From Larix sibirica (Eukaryota; Streptophyta; Pinopsida; Pinales; Pinaceae), in NCBI GenBank assembly GCA_004151065.3, contig NWUY0304776043.1, positions 1-36,415 on the forward strand: DNA of 36,415 bases, given 5' to 3'. The notes under the pieces were generated by a model that was not told the DNA's origin, ran no database searches, and saw nothing but the letters and a program-made list of their open reading frames with translations. This document shows positions 1 through 9,235 of this stretch, piece by piece; the stretch's first letter is position 1; each line of letters begins with the position of its first letter. The translations under genes were made by a program, and so were the position numbers.

Positions 1-1010
1 CCTATTGGACACCTATTGAAATGGTAAATTTGCTTAATGAAAGTTAGCATCAAAGGTGTATCATATCCAGATTCTAGAGAGAAAGTTAATGTGGTCTTCC
101 AAGAACTGGTAAATTGGGAAGTAAAGGTGGCTTCTGCAGCAAAACTTATTGAACCTATCAATATGGAAATTCAAGAATAAAAGGTGTCATGAGTGTAGAT
201 CCAACAATTGAAGATCCAGGGACTTACTTTTCTAGTAGTTATTTCAATACAGCTTTAGACGGCCTTCACTCGGATCAAAGTGATGGATTAATAGAGTCTC
301 AAAAGGCTTTTTCCCAGGACCGCAATACTGGCTACTAAGTGCTTGGACCAAGTAGTAGGTTCAAATCTCTTCATCTCCGAAGCTCCAAGAGACTACTTTT
401 GTATAGGCAACTCTAGGGCTTAGGTCCAGTCCAAATAGGCTAAAGGCTTCAGCTAGGTCCAGTTAATTGGGCTCTTACCTGTAAAGACTAGTATGGCTTT
501 AATTCTAAAGCTTTCACTCTATGCTATAACTTAGTGCGAAAAAGAGAGTCTCTTAATGCATTTCTGTCTCTACAGCTTCAAGACGGGATTCACTCAGATC
601 AAAGTGCGTGGAAGAATCATTCATTCATAATAAGGTGAAATCTAGAAATCCAATCTAGAGTGTGATCAATAAAGACTCTAGGAGGGCTTAAGGTGGTTCC
701 ATGGGGGGGACTAGTTCAGTTCAATAGGCGCACTGCTTTAATTCTACAGCTCTTAAGACAGTAGTCTTCTTCACGCGGATAAAAGTGATGGACTATGGAC
801 TAAGGCAGAGAGGTAGTGCCCAGTAGACCTATAAAACTGGTAAATTAAGAAAGAGAAAGTGTGGCATATCAATAAAGTCAATTTGGGAAGGAAAGGTGGC
901 CTTGGTACTAATAGTAAAAGAGTGGACTCTATCCAAGTGGTAATTTCAGTACATAAAGGCCTATCCAATAGAGAGAAACCTTCCTGATAGGTTTGGTTGT
1001 TATGGCGAAG
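1..1010. repeat. Dispersed repeat family A, first block
   Basis: No gene is visible. Two short modules recur here and far away. Module 1 resembles GTGGTAAATTTCAG followed by AAAGGTGGCCTATCC; degenerate copies lie near 100-140, 831-902 and 933-976. Module 2 resembles CTTCACTCGGATCAAAGTG, often followed by an AGTCTC and AAAGGCTTTTT stretch; copies lie near 264-312, 588-611 and 769-791. The same modules in similar order appear at 27.1-27.75 kb, so the two ends of the window hold diverged copies of one larger repeat. The function is unknown. Confidence 0.6.
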
Positions 1011-1470
1011 TCTGCTGATTAGGTTTCCTTACGGTCTTCTCCTTATTGAAAAGGAGAGGAGACTAGCTGTTCACTAGAGTTGCTCTTAGAAGTAGTTCTT
1101 ATTTCTTTCTTTTCAAATGAATGGGGCACATTTACCACAGAGAGCAGAGATGTATTGATGTAGGGAGCATATTGTACGGAGATGTAGCCCGAGTAGAGTG
1201 ATAGAGACCAAGCCAAGCAGCATTGTGTATATTCAAATTACAAATGTGGTTACCTTGTTGGACCCTATAAAATGGAAGTTTTAATACACCCCAAAAAAGT
1301 AACTTAATAGGTTTTGGGATGTGTTTTCCTACAACTCAACTTATCAACGATGACTGACCCTAGCAACTCACGGCAACCCAAATAAACTATAAAGGTATCA
1401 ACTAGGGAAGTAGCAACTAGAGAGAGTGAATAACCCAGCCACTAAGCAGCAGTGGCTCCCGGCAGGCAGA
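1010..1470. other. Non-coding, nothing recognised
   Basis: The stretch has no convincing coding frame. A segment at 1001-1033 (TTGTTATGGCGAAGTCTGC) resembles the GTCCAGCTGC-type end of family C at 2541 and 2652. The rest shows nothing that I can assign. Confidence 0.4.
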
Positions 1471-1550
1471 GAGAAACTTCCGGAAATGGGCATAGAATCT
1501 CCATTTTCTTGTTCCAATGAGTGGTTCCTCAGACCCTCAAAAATAGGAGG
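1471..1550 (+). repeat. Dispersed repeat family B, copy 1
   Basis: The segment contains GAATCTCCATTTTCTTGTTC, then CCAATGAG and CCTCAAAAA. It aligns by eye with 32395-32480 (GAATCTCCATTTTATTGTCC, then CCAATGAGGAG and CCATCAAAAA), including an upstream AGAGAGAAAC and AAATGG. It lies inside a 72-codon open frame, which I read as a chance frame. Confidence 0.55.
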
Positions 1551-1654
1551 GTTTATTCAGAAACAAGGGCGAATTATGAAGTTTAGGAATGTTCCAACAA
1601 CTCTTGCCTGGACCAAAACAACCCAGGTATTCTATGAGCGGTAGCTCTCGTAAT

Positions 1655-2570
1655 CATGTTCCTTCGTCCTTTCATACATATCTGGACTTTGTAAACGTAT
1701 CTATGTAACATAATATATTTATGTATTTCTTTTTTGTGACAATGAGGGTAAACGTTTCCATGCAAACTCATATAGAGCTATATTTTAATGTAGAGCCCTA
1801 GAGAAAGGGCAGTTTCGTTGTTAGTAGTAGCAGAAAAAAACATGAGAAGAAAGGGTATCGTTTCTTATTAGAAATCTATAAAGTGATAAAAACGTCTATA
1901 TGAAGTATTATAGGTTCAATGTATTTCTTGTTATAATAGACAAAGTAAATGTATTTAAGCAACATTTTATATTAACACATAGAGTAGATATGGATACATC
2001 ATATGTGAAATAGATCTCTATTCTCTCTTTGCTCATGGCAAGTAAGTCTCCATGATCATATATATTAAACGTATAGATAGAATCCAAGTAAAAAAAGTAG
2101 ATATGCATTTGAAACCTGCCCATAGCGCTAGGACTTCTCCGTGGCATCATATGTATGTTAAAACTAGTAGGGATAAATGTCTCTATGCGACATTATATAT
2201 GAGCTAGTAGAGATGGAGATATATAATAGGTTAAAACATATTTATGCAATATAATTGGTGAAAACATATATACATATAATATATATGCTATATTTCATAT
2301 AATAATGAGTTGTTCTCTGATTGTTGTAAAACATATTATGTATGTGACATCATATATCGATGTCTTGGAGCGGACGGACTTATCTGGACTTTGTAAACGT
2401 TTCCATGCAACATATCATATGTGGAAATTGGAGTTGTTATAGAGATAGAATCGGATTGAAATCTAGAAAAAAGTAAGTGAAGCATAGGTATATTTAGCGA
2501 CATCATATATTAACACATAGGTACTTATTCTTTTGTAGTGGGTCCAGCTGCAATGGCAAGTTCTGCAGGT
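1655..2570. repeat. AT-rich dispersed repeat family C, first block
   Basis: This AT-rich stretch holds many near-copies of a theme like AAACGT, CTATATGCGACAT, then CATATATTAAC. The 18-mer TCTGGACTTTGTAAACGT occurs at 1681-1698 and again at 2383-2400, each followed by a diverged ATGTAACATA or ATGCAACATA. The block ends near 2541 with GGTCCAGCTGCAATGGCAAG. No coding frame is credible. Confidence 0.55.
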
Positions 2571-2639
2571 TAGGTTTATCAGCTAGCAGCTAGGTCGTCT
2601 TATCCTATGAATGGAGACCGCTTTGGAGTAAGACTAGGT

Positions 2640-2775
2640 TGTAGAGTAGTAGGTCCAGCTGCTGCTATGGTGAGGTCTGTGGACAATTTAGTAGCAGAGA
2701 AACCATCAGAAATAATATAGTTTCTGAACAAGAATCTCCAGTTTTGATCCCAGATAGCACTCATTGGAACCCAGA
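2640..2775 (+). repeat. Family C end plus family B copy 2
   Basis: AGGTCCAGCTGCTGCTATGG at 2651-2670 repeats the end of family C. A family B copy follows: AAGAATCTCCAGTTTTGATC with a reshuffled CATTGGAACCCAGAAAAAG. The copy is the most diverged of the set. Confidence 0.4.
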
Positions 2776-2954
2776 AAAAGTAAATATGTTTCCTCTCCTT
2801 TTAGTCGAGCCTGAACCTAAAAAAGATAAAATTAGAAAGCCTTAGAACTGGAGCCAAAACTCCACTTCTTGCCTGGGCAAAAAACCAGAGCTATCTATTT
2901 AGTTCATAAAGAATTAGTTCAAAAGGAGGAATTCAGGCTATCAGATAGAAACTC

Positions 2955-3060
2955 TTTGAAAAGGGGGTATAGCTTTAACAAGAATACCCATTTATGTCCC
3001 AGATGAGGAGGTTAGAATTAATCGAACCCATCAAAAAGAAATCTAATTGCTCCAAGCAAA
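2955..3060 (+). repeat. Dispersed repeat family B, copy 3
   Basis: The core is CATTTATGTCCCAGATGAGG, continuing with a GAATTAATCGAACCCATC segment and CAAAAAG. It matches copies at 31.1 and 32.4 kb and an inverted copy at 34.6 kb. An open frame of 103 codons starts here at 2994, but its similarity to the other copies does not extend as a conserved reading frame, so I do not call a gene. Confidence 0.6.
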
Positions 3061-3264
3061 TTATGAGGTGTTGTAAATCCTGTTTTCCAACTCAACTGCT
3101 TGCCAGGAGAGGGATTTTCTTTAAAAATGAAGTGAAACTTCTTTATTTTATTTATAGGACTTGCACAATCATATTATATTACAATCAGATTTATATTACA
3201 ATGGGTGGAGACTCTATTTCGTATCTTATTCTCTGCTTCTCATGGTCAGGAGCGCTAAGCCGCT

Positions 3265-3284
3265 GGCCCGACCTAAGAAGGGCC
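3265..3284. repeat. GC hairpin repeat, copy 1
   Basis: The 20-base sequence GGCCCGACCTAAGAAGGGCC forms a perfect 5-bp GGCCC/GGGCC stem around a 10-base loop. Its inner 18 bases occur identically at 6850-6867. Short GC-rich stems of this kind in otherwise AT-richer DNA are common in plant mitochondrial spacers. Confidence 0.7.
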
Positions 3285-3454
3285 AGGACTTCTTCATGCA
3301 CTTGAAACCTGCCATAGCCAAAAGTGAAACTTTTCTATTCCAGTATAATATTTTAGAACATAATTATATGCACATGTTCAAACCATAAATAGAGTAATAT
3401 GCTAGTCCAAAAGAGAAAGTGAAACAATGAAAAGTCTAGTATGTTAAAGCAAGT

Positions 3455-3725
3455 CTAGTATGTTAAGTAAATATGTGATTCTAAGTTCACGTATCTATGC
3501 CAGTATCATAGTAAACTTCTGTATGCCACACCATATATAAACGGATTTATTCTATTTGTGCAAAACTTTGATATGCGCTTTATACCTGCCCATAGCATCA
3601 TTTATTGTAACAAAGGACAAGGGAAACTGATCTATAGCGACATAGTATATTACACATAGTAACCCCATATAGAACTTATTCTTCTGTGGTAGGTCCAGCT
3701 GCAGAGAGAAAAGATATGAAAGGAT
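3455..3725 (+). repeat. Dispersed repeat family C, second block
   Basis: The block repeats motifs of 2100-2570. ATATGCGCTTTATACCTGCC (3572 region) parallels ATATGCATTTGAAACCTGCC (2101 region). TATAGCGACATAGTATATTA then leads into CTTATTCTTCTGTGGTAGG and TCCAGCTGCAG, as at 2521-2555. The order of the modules is kept. No gene is visible. Confidence 0.6.
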
Positions 3726-3855
3726 TAAGATATGCTCCTCTTGCGTAGGTGGTTTCTCTTTTTAAACGTCTATATGGCAAGGTATATTAACACTATAGCT
3801 AATTAGAACTATAGTTTCTATTTCATAAGATGGTCTGAACTCCAATGGACGGACA

Positions 3856-3919
3856 AGACTCTCTTAAAGGCTTTTTATCTAGTGCACTAATAAAAGACTC
3901 TCTCAAAGGCTTTTTATCT
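3856..3919 (+). repeat. Direct repeat of a family A module
   Basis: Two 25-base units (3856-3880 and 3895-3919) begin AGACTCTCTTAAAGGC or AGACTCTCTCAAAGGC and share TTTTTATCT. They differ at one visible position. The same module appears singly at 292-312 and 27533-27552. Confidence 0.75.
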
Positions 3920-4025
3920 GGACCAAGGCGACTAAAGTCCCTGGGGCTTACTCTGTGTACTGACTAGAGCTTGTTTCTCTGCTGGACCAATAAGAGCCTC
4001 TTGAAGATAAAGAGTATGAACGGAT

Positions 4026-4075
4026 CTATCAAGTGGTAATTTCAGTAATGAAAAGTGGCCTATCAAGTGAGACAT
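4026..4075 (+). repeat. Family A module 1, isolated copy
   Basis: AAGTGGTAATTTCAGTAATG, then AAAAGTGGCC and TATCAAGTG, closely matches the copy at 933-976. Confidence 0.6.
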
Positions 4076-4365
4076 TACAAACTTCGGAGAAACGTCTCCT
4101 CTCCCTTTGGTAAAATCTGCCCTTTGTACCCGGTAAGACCGCGAAAGGTAGTTGAGCGATGAGAGGGTTGATCAATAAATAAGATGTAGAAATCTAATGA
4201 GAAGGTTTCGGTTATATAGGGTTTTAATATATAGGGTTGTAAAGCGTTTGATGGATGTTTTGCAGAGTGAAAAACCCATGTCTAGGTTAACCCATGCCTA
4301 GTTACTTTTTGCCAGCTAAGTACCGCCCAGGGAATCTTGGTAAATATTGGAATTATATATGGATA

Positions 4366-4435
4366 ACCTAACCTTGGAGTAAGGCAAGTAACCTCGTAGT
4401 AAGGCGGGCAACCTGATCTTGGAATAAGGTAAGTC
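4366..4435 (+). repeat. Degenerate tandem repeat, about 20-25 bp
   Basis: There are three units of the pattern AACCT, CTTGGAGTAAGGCAAGT. They begin near 4367, 4390 and 4411 and differ by substitutions and small indels. Confidence 0.7.
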
Positions 4436-4496
4436 ATAAGTTAGAGAATATCATCCTGTAGTTTAAAGTGATAGAGTATGTCGTAGTTATCCCTTG

Positions 4497-4557
4497 CCCA
4501 ATATATGGCTTTGTTACCCCAATATATGGCTTCGTTACTCCAATGTGGCTTTGCTAT
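4497..4557 (+). repeat. Tandem repeat, about 20 bp, three units
   Basis: CCCAATATATGGCTTTGTTA is followed by CCCCAATATATGGCTTCGTTA-like and shortened CTCCAATGTGGCTTTGCTA units. The third unit is truncated and diverged. Confidence 0.85.
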
Positions 4558-5035
4558 TACGTTCCTTATTCACTGACCCGTGCTCCTCCTACGAACTACG
4601 AAGTCATCGATGTTAAGATGCGCAAAGCGAGTAACGTAACCCTGGAGCGGTGAACCTTACCTTGGAGTCCTTCCCCACTAAGGAGTAGCTAGCGGAAAGC
4701 AATAGATGATTTACCAGCCTGAGAGTTATGGGGGAATGACATAGTTATAGGGGTATGACTACTCTGAGAGCTGGAAGATATGACCGCCTACTAGCTAGCG
4801 ATACGAGGCTCCGGTAGCCCCCGATGTGGGGAGAAAGGGTAAGCGAATTCCAGGACCCGAAGCAATTTGAGGGGAATCAATATAGGCGTTCTAGCTATTT
4901 TACACCCTGCCTGCTGCTAAAGATCTTTGCAACCCCCACCCCAGATGGCTATGCTTGGGATCTATCTGCCCCAACCTCTGCCTCTGGCCCCTCCTTCTCG
5001 ATCCAGTAATGAGTACTAATGAGGGGCATTAAACA
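4558..5035. other. Non-coding, nothing recognised
   Basis: Open frames here are short, with up to 61 codons at 4824-5009, and resemble no family I know. The stretch leads into the end of the decayed gypsy fragment that runs on the minus strand from 6150. Confidence 0.4.
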
Positions 5036-5405
5036 TTATCGAGTAAAACATTCTCGATCCGCTTCTCTTATCCCCAACACCTTCTCAGAGACAAAATGAG
5101 ATGTATCTCGGGTTCTCCTTTCCGGCTGGACTAGAATAAAGACTACTTGGGGATCATGTGTAGGGTGAGGTGGATTAAAGTACCACACTGGAAGACCTGT
5201 GGTCAATCCAGGAAGGTTAAAGGTTTCCATGACATGAGTTCCAACTACTCCAGGATGGGGGAATAGGAAAGGAATGTGTGCAACAAGTGAGTTAACCCAT
5301 GAATTTATTGCCACTTTAGGGGTAGCAAGGGGTGTATCTAGTGGGGCAGAAGATGATGCACCAATAGTGGTAGTGCACAATTGAGATGTGTCCTTAGGAG
5401 GGACT
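5036..5405 (-). pseudogene. Decayed Ty3/gypsy polyprotein, downstream part
   Basis: This minus-strand stretch continues the protease fragment that precedes it. The frame ending at 5406 stops, and a shift of frame near 5400 opens a reading of about 120 residues with phrases such as GLPVWYFN, HPTHDPQVVF and VQPERR. I recognise the general layout of plant gypsy-type polyproteins, where a proline-rich linker follows the protease, but not a defined domain. No reverse transcriptase follows before the frame ends at 5036, so the element is truncated. The assignment rests mainly on continuity with 5406-6150. Confidence 0.55.
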
Positions 5406-6150
5406 TTAGGTGGAGGTCCAAAGAAGGAGCTTATCAGAAAAGGGTATAAGTAAACTCAGGTCCACTTCAAAAAATGAAGGAATGGAAAGGCAACCTGAAA
5501 TGGCTGGTAAAACATTGTCTGGAGCAGAAGAGGCCTTAAGATCATAATACGTCAATTTATCTATGAACATGACCTTTCCATTGTGTGGAAACATCATGAG
5601 ACGAAAGAAAGTAAAAGCTACCACTTTCATATCATACATATAGCTATGACCTAGAAGGATGTTGTAGTCGAGTTGGGCATCGAAAACCTCAATGTCTATC
5701 AATATAGTATTACCAGCAAGTTCAATTGGAACATTTTGTAAAAGACCTTGTTATTTAGAAGGTCAACCATCATATGCACGAAGGGTCCTAAAATAGGGTT
5801 CAAACTCGGGGGATCCTAGCTTCTTCCAGATGCGTGTCAACATGACACAAGTAGAGGCGCCTTCATCTATGATACAATGATGGATAATCAGATTATTAAT
5901 AGTGATCAGAACCTGAAAAGCCACAACAAAAGGGAGATGAGGTTAAACCTAATATAAAGAAAAGGTGATCAAACGAGTGTCAGACGGATCAAGTACTACT
6001 CCTAAGGAAAAAAAACAGGAATTTCCACTGGGCGAGGCAGTTTTTTATAACCTCAAGAATGGACATAGCCATGGGAGACTATGCCAAATATTTGACCACA
6101 CTATAATTATGAGCATCCCTTGCATGAGGATTATGAGCGGTGCGACGTAA
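5406..6150 (-). pseudogene. Ty3/gypsy aspartic protease fragment, copy 1
   Basis: In the intact family this region carries a retropepsin-like domain that cuts the Gag-Pol polyprotein inside the virus-like particle. Reading 6150 to 5406, one sees RTAHNPHAR, AHNYS, MAMSILEV, DPSDTR, an active-site-like DEGAS with its Asp near 5865, WKKLGSPEF, LRAYDG, VPIELAG, DAQLDYNILLGHSYMYDMKV and FPHNGKV. The same succession of motifs is found in the plus-strand copy at 15953-16485, which confirms the family. The frame is broken: stops at 6079-6081, 5949-5951, 5943-5945, 5763-5765 and 5751-5753, and a frameshift near 6035. The usual DT/DSG triad is DEG. It is certainly non-functional and most likely nuclear DNA captured by the organelle. 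Confidence 0.82.
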
Positions 6151-6900
6151 AGGCGGGGACTCTAATGGAATTTTAGGCCTTAGACATTTCCGATTGTTTC
6201 AAAGGTTAGAGTGTGGCGACATAGGCAAGTGTATCTTGCAGCGTTGAGTGGAACACGGTGTTATTTCACAATTCAGGTCAAAGCCTATCTAGCAAACCAG
6301 AAAAGGTTGCTAAGCGCTAAAACTTAAAGTACAATCCTACAATCACTGGATAATCCTTTTCTCCCAACATTATATACTCATTTTGAAACAGACAAGTTCT
6401 CATGTAAATACTTATGGAGTTTTGCCCTAGCAGAGATCTACACACTCTTCGACAACGGCAGCCAGGCAAGCACTTCTCTGCGCTTGCAGAGCACAAGGTT
6501 TTATACAGCAGAGGTTCTTCTTTATTTAGAGTATATACATCTGCTTGGCGTTGTGTACAGCGATCGATCTCACACCTGAAAATGTTATCGTAAGGGAAGA
6601 TTTACATATTATGCTTTCAGATTTTTATTTTTCTTTGTAGTGTGCTGTCAATCCTACTTTCGTCCAATCCTCATCTATTTATCTTTATCCGTCCAAGAGA
6701 GTTCCAGCATATTGCACCTGCATCGAACCATCTTGTGCTCAACCAGTGTGCGTTCAGCCTTCTTGTGTACACTTCCCTTCGGCTAGCTTTGCCGAGCTCT
6801 TACGGCTAGCTCCAGTGCTTGCTTTAGGGCGGCGTGCGGTTGGTTTATTGCCCGACCTAAGAAGGGCGAGTTACTCTTGGTATAGTTCAAACTACCATTC
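6150..6900. other. Non-coding stretch upstream of the gypsy fragment
   Basis: No gene is recognised. If the gypsy element continued, gag would lie here on the minus strand, but I see no zinc knuckle or capsid motif. The segment 6780-6830 is GC-richer and holds CGGCTAGCT twice (6780 and 6804 regions). Confidence 0.4.
6850..6867. repeat. GC hairpin repeat, copy 2
   Basis: GCCCGACCTAAGAAGGGC is identical to 3266-3283. The outer G-C pair of copy 1 is not kept, leaving a 4-bp stem. Confidence 0.7.
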
Positions 6901-7050
6901 ATTCAATCATTAATCGTGTAGGCATCTAAAGTTCATTGCAATGTGAAAAGTGCCCACCCACTAAGGTTCCTCAAGCAAGTGTTGTCGAACGCCCGTGCAA
7001 TTTATAAGTTAAAGTCTGTGAGTCGGTATATGCAAGTAAGGTGAAAAAAA
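6901..7050 (-). repeat. Dispersed repeat family D, inverted copy
   Basis: On the minus strand this reads ATACCGACTCACAGACTTTA, a TTGCACG, GCGTTCGACAACACTTGCTT, a gap, GGGCACTTTTCAC and ATGCCTAC. The same succession occurs on the plus strand at 11655-11805, with parts at 11560-11620 and 11855-11905. No coding frame is conserved between the copies. Confidence 0.7.
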
Positions 7051-8398
7051 TAGGTGGTTGGAAGAAGCGAGCGAGCTGGGTGAAGCGAAGATGACCGTCA
7101 TAGTATGCTCATAGCATGGACCCCAATTAAAGCAAGATTTCTAATTGTTCATTAAAGCCTCAAGACTCTTACTTTGCTGCTGGTAAGTCTTTCTTTCTCT
7201 ATGTAATTACGCTTTATTATTTATAACTAACTGACCTAGGCGCTGCTCTTGCCTTTGTCTTAGCTTCTCCTGTATCTGGCTTTGAATATGGCTCTCAATC
7301 TTATGGGTATGGCTATTGGATCCGGATATGGGTAAACTACAGGATATAGAGAAAGGTCGGATTGCTTAAGCCTTCATAGTTCCCCACCCAACCAGATATA
7401 ACTTCTATTTTAGTAGGTGTACACAAGCTATAAACTTATCTTTAGTATTCTCAATTTCTTGTTGGAACTAGGCGAATTGCGATGGTGCAATAGAAGGAGA
7501 AATGCGTGCTTATTCCTGCGAATTGCAATGGTAATGTAAATGAAATGATCCTGAGTACCACCCAATCATCTTGCGGGTATGCTAGCAGCTTGCAGACTTT
7601 ACTCCTTTCCTTACTGAAGCAACACAAGACCAGGCCATACTGCAGTACCAGCGAGCACATGAGAAATCCCCCGCTCTCCCCGTATATGCTCTCTAATTCT
7701 TCCCCCATTTATACCCTAAACTTCAACCCTGCTCTATCTGTCCTCTCTCCCAGTCATTCTCAGGGGAGAAGAAGGAAGGAAAGGAAGAAGGAAGGAAAGG
7801 TAAAGGCGTTAAGGCTAAGGCAGGCAATAGGTCTCAATGTGTTAAGAAAGCAAGGGCCATAGACATGGTGTAGTAGCAGTTGGGTAGGAGTGTTTTCGAC
7901 AAAGAGGGAGGCATTGACGGTTGTAGATTGTGGGAAGGAAGGTAAAGTCCTAGACGGGAAAAGAAGAAAGACAGAAAGACATGGAGTTATATGGGGGTAG
8001 AAGGTGGTAGATTGCACAAGGTCAAGATTGGCGTCCTGAGAGGAAGGAGGCGCGTTGGGAGATAGAATTAGGACAACAGCATAGTAGTGTGGTTCACCTT
8101 GTGCGTGCTCCCATCCCCTATTTGTTTAGACCATCTCACATAGTAGTAATAGCCCTATTGTGTATTGCCCATATAATGAGTGCTGACGAGTACTAGTACT
8201 TTGTATGTATAGATGCTGCCCTACCATCCTGTATTATTTTTTATATTACTTTTCAGATTGTTCTATATCATATGTACCAGTCTAGAATAACAGCAGATCT
8301 GCCATCACAGCCCGTCCCTATACGTATTATTGTGGACTATCCTTGCTGTGGCTTAATGTACTATGTGCTTTGCCGGATCAGACTGTTATATATTTACA
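7050..8398. other. Non-coding, purine-rich in part
   Basis: Overlapping open frames of 85 and 118 codons on opposite strands at 7451-8017 are low in complexity. They come from a purine tract at 7760-7805 (GAAGGAAGG-type) and show no known motif. Clusters such as GCGAGCGAGC (7068) are typical of plant mitochondrial spacers. Confidence 0.4.
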
Positions 8399-8985
8399 TC
8401 CTGTAAACCATCCCGTACCGACACCAGTACAGCCCTGACCAGAACATCCGGAACATTCCATCCGTATATACCATATATAAAGGTTAATCCATATATAATT
8501 GTACGTCCAACCGTAGAACCATTCTATCTGTAGCAACCCGTAGCAACCGTCCATCCATAAAACTATTGCATATTCGTAGAAATGAACAACCATATAGCTG
8601 TTACAGCCATATCAACAGTTCAGCCCGACCATTACATCCGTAGAATCAGTCCATCAGTTGTATCAAAAGGACAACCGTATCAAACGTCCAGTCTTAGAAC
8701 CATGACATCTAAATTCAAAACGTATAAAAGAGTCAGCATAAACCGCCCAGCCCGAGACCATTCCAATTGTATAAACCGTCATATCCGTCAAAACAGTTCA
8801 TTCATAGACAGACACCGTACACCCGTAAAATAAGTCCAGTCGCATATAAAGATAATGTCTCATCCCGTAACGACCAGAAAGCCGTAACATTTCATATATA
8901 TGAACAGCCATATTAACCGTCCAGCCTGATCCAGCCTGATCATTCCATCTGTACCATTCCATCTGTATCATCCCATCTTCACCTT
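8399..8985 (+). repeat. Degenerate satellite-like array rich in CATCCGTA and ACCGTCCAGCC
   Basis: Almost 600 bases are built from shuffled short words: CATCCGTA or CATCTGTA, ACCGTCCAGCC, GACCATTCCA and CATATATAA. At the right end duplication is exact: CCAGCCTGAT occurs at 8921-8930 and 8931-8940, then CATTCCATCTGTA twice. The plus strand has a clear excess of C over G throughout. The 83-codon frame at 8582-8833 is a by-product of the array. Confidence 0.75.
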
Positions 8986-9089
8986 CATGATGACGACACC
9001 CACGGACGGTCGGATGCTCGGATCAGATTAGTTGAAAGCTGTTTCTGTAGGCCTAGCTAGAAGGAACTGGATAAACTCGGCAACGAACG

Positions 9090-9235
9090 GAGGGGAAAGG
9101 AGGTCCTAAATTATCCTCGATTCCTCGTTAAGCTCCATCGGAAGGTTTCAGGCTTAGGCTCTTAAGTAAGGCGGCCCGGTAGCTCCTCGTTGAGTTCAAA
9201 TCCATCGGTGAACTTATTAATTGGCTTATCGCAAA
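9090..9235 (+). repeat. Imperfect direct repeat
   Basis: TCCTCGTTAAGCTCCATCGG near 9121 recurs near 9185 as TCCTCGTTGAGTTCAAATCC followed by ATCGGTGAACTT. The second unit carries a small insertion. Confidence 0.55.

Noticed and set aside
8582-8833. 83-codon open frame
   Set aside because: It lies wholly in the degenerate satellite and its residues repeat with the DNA words.
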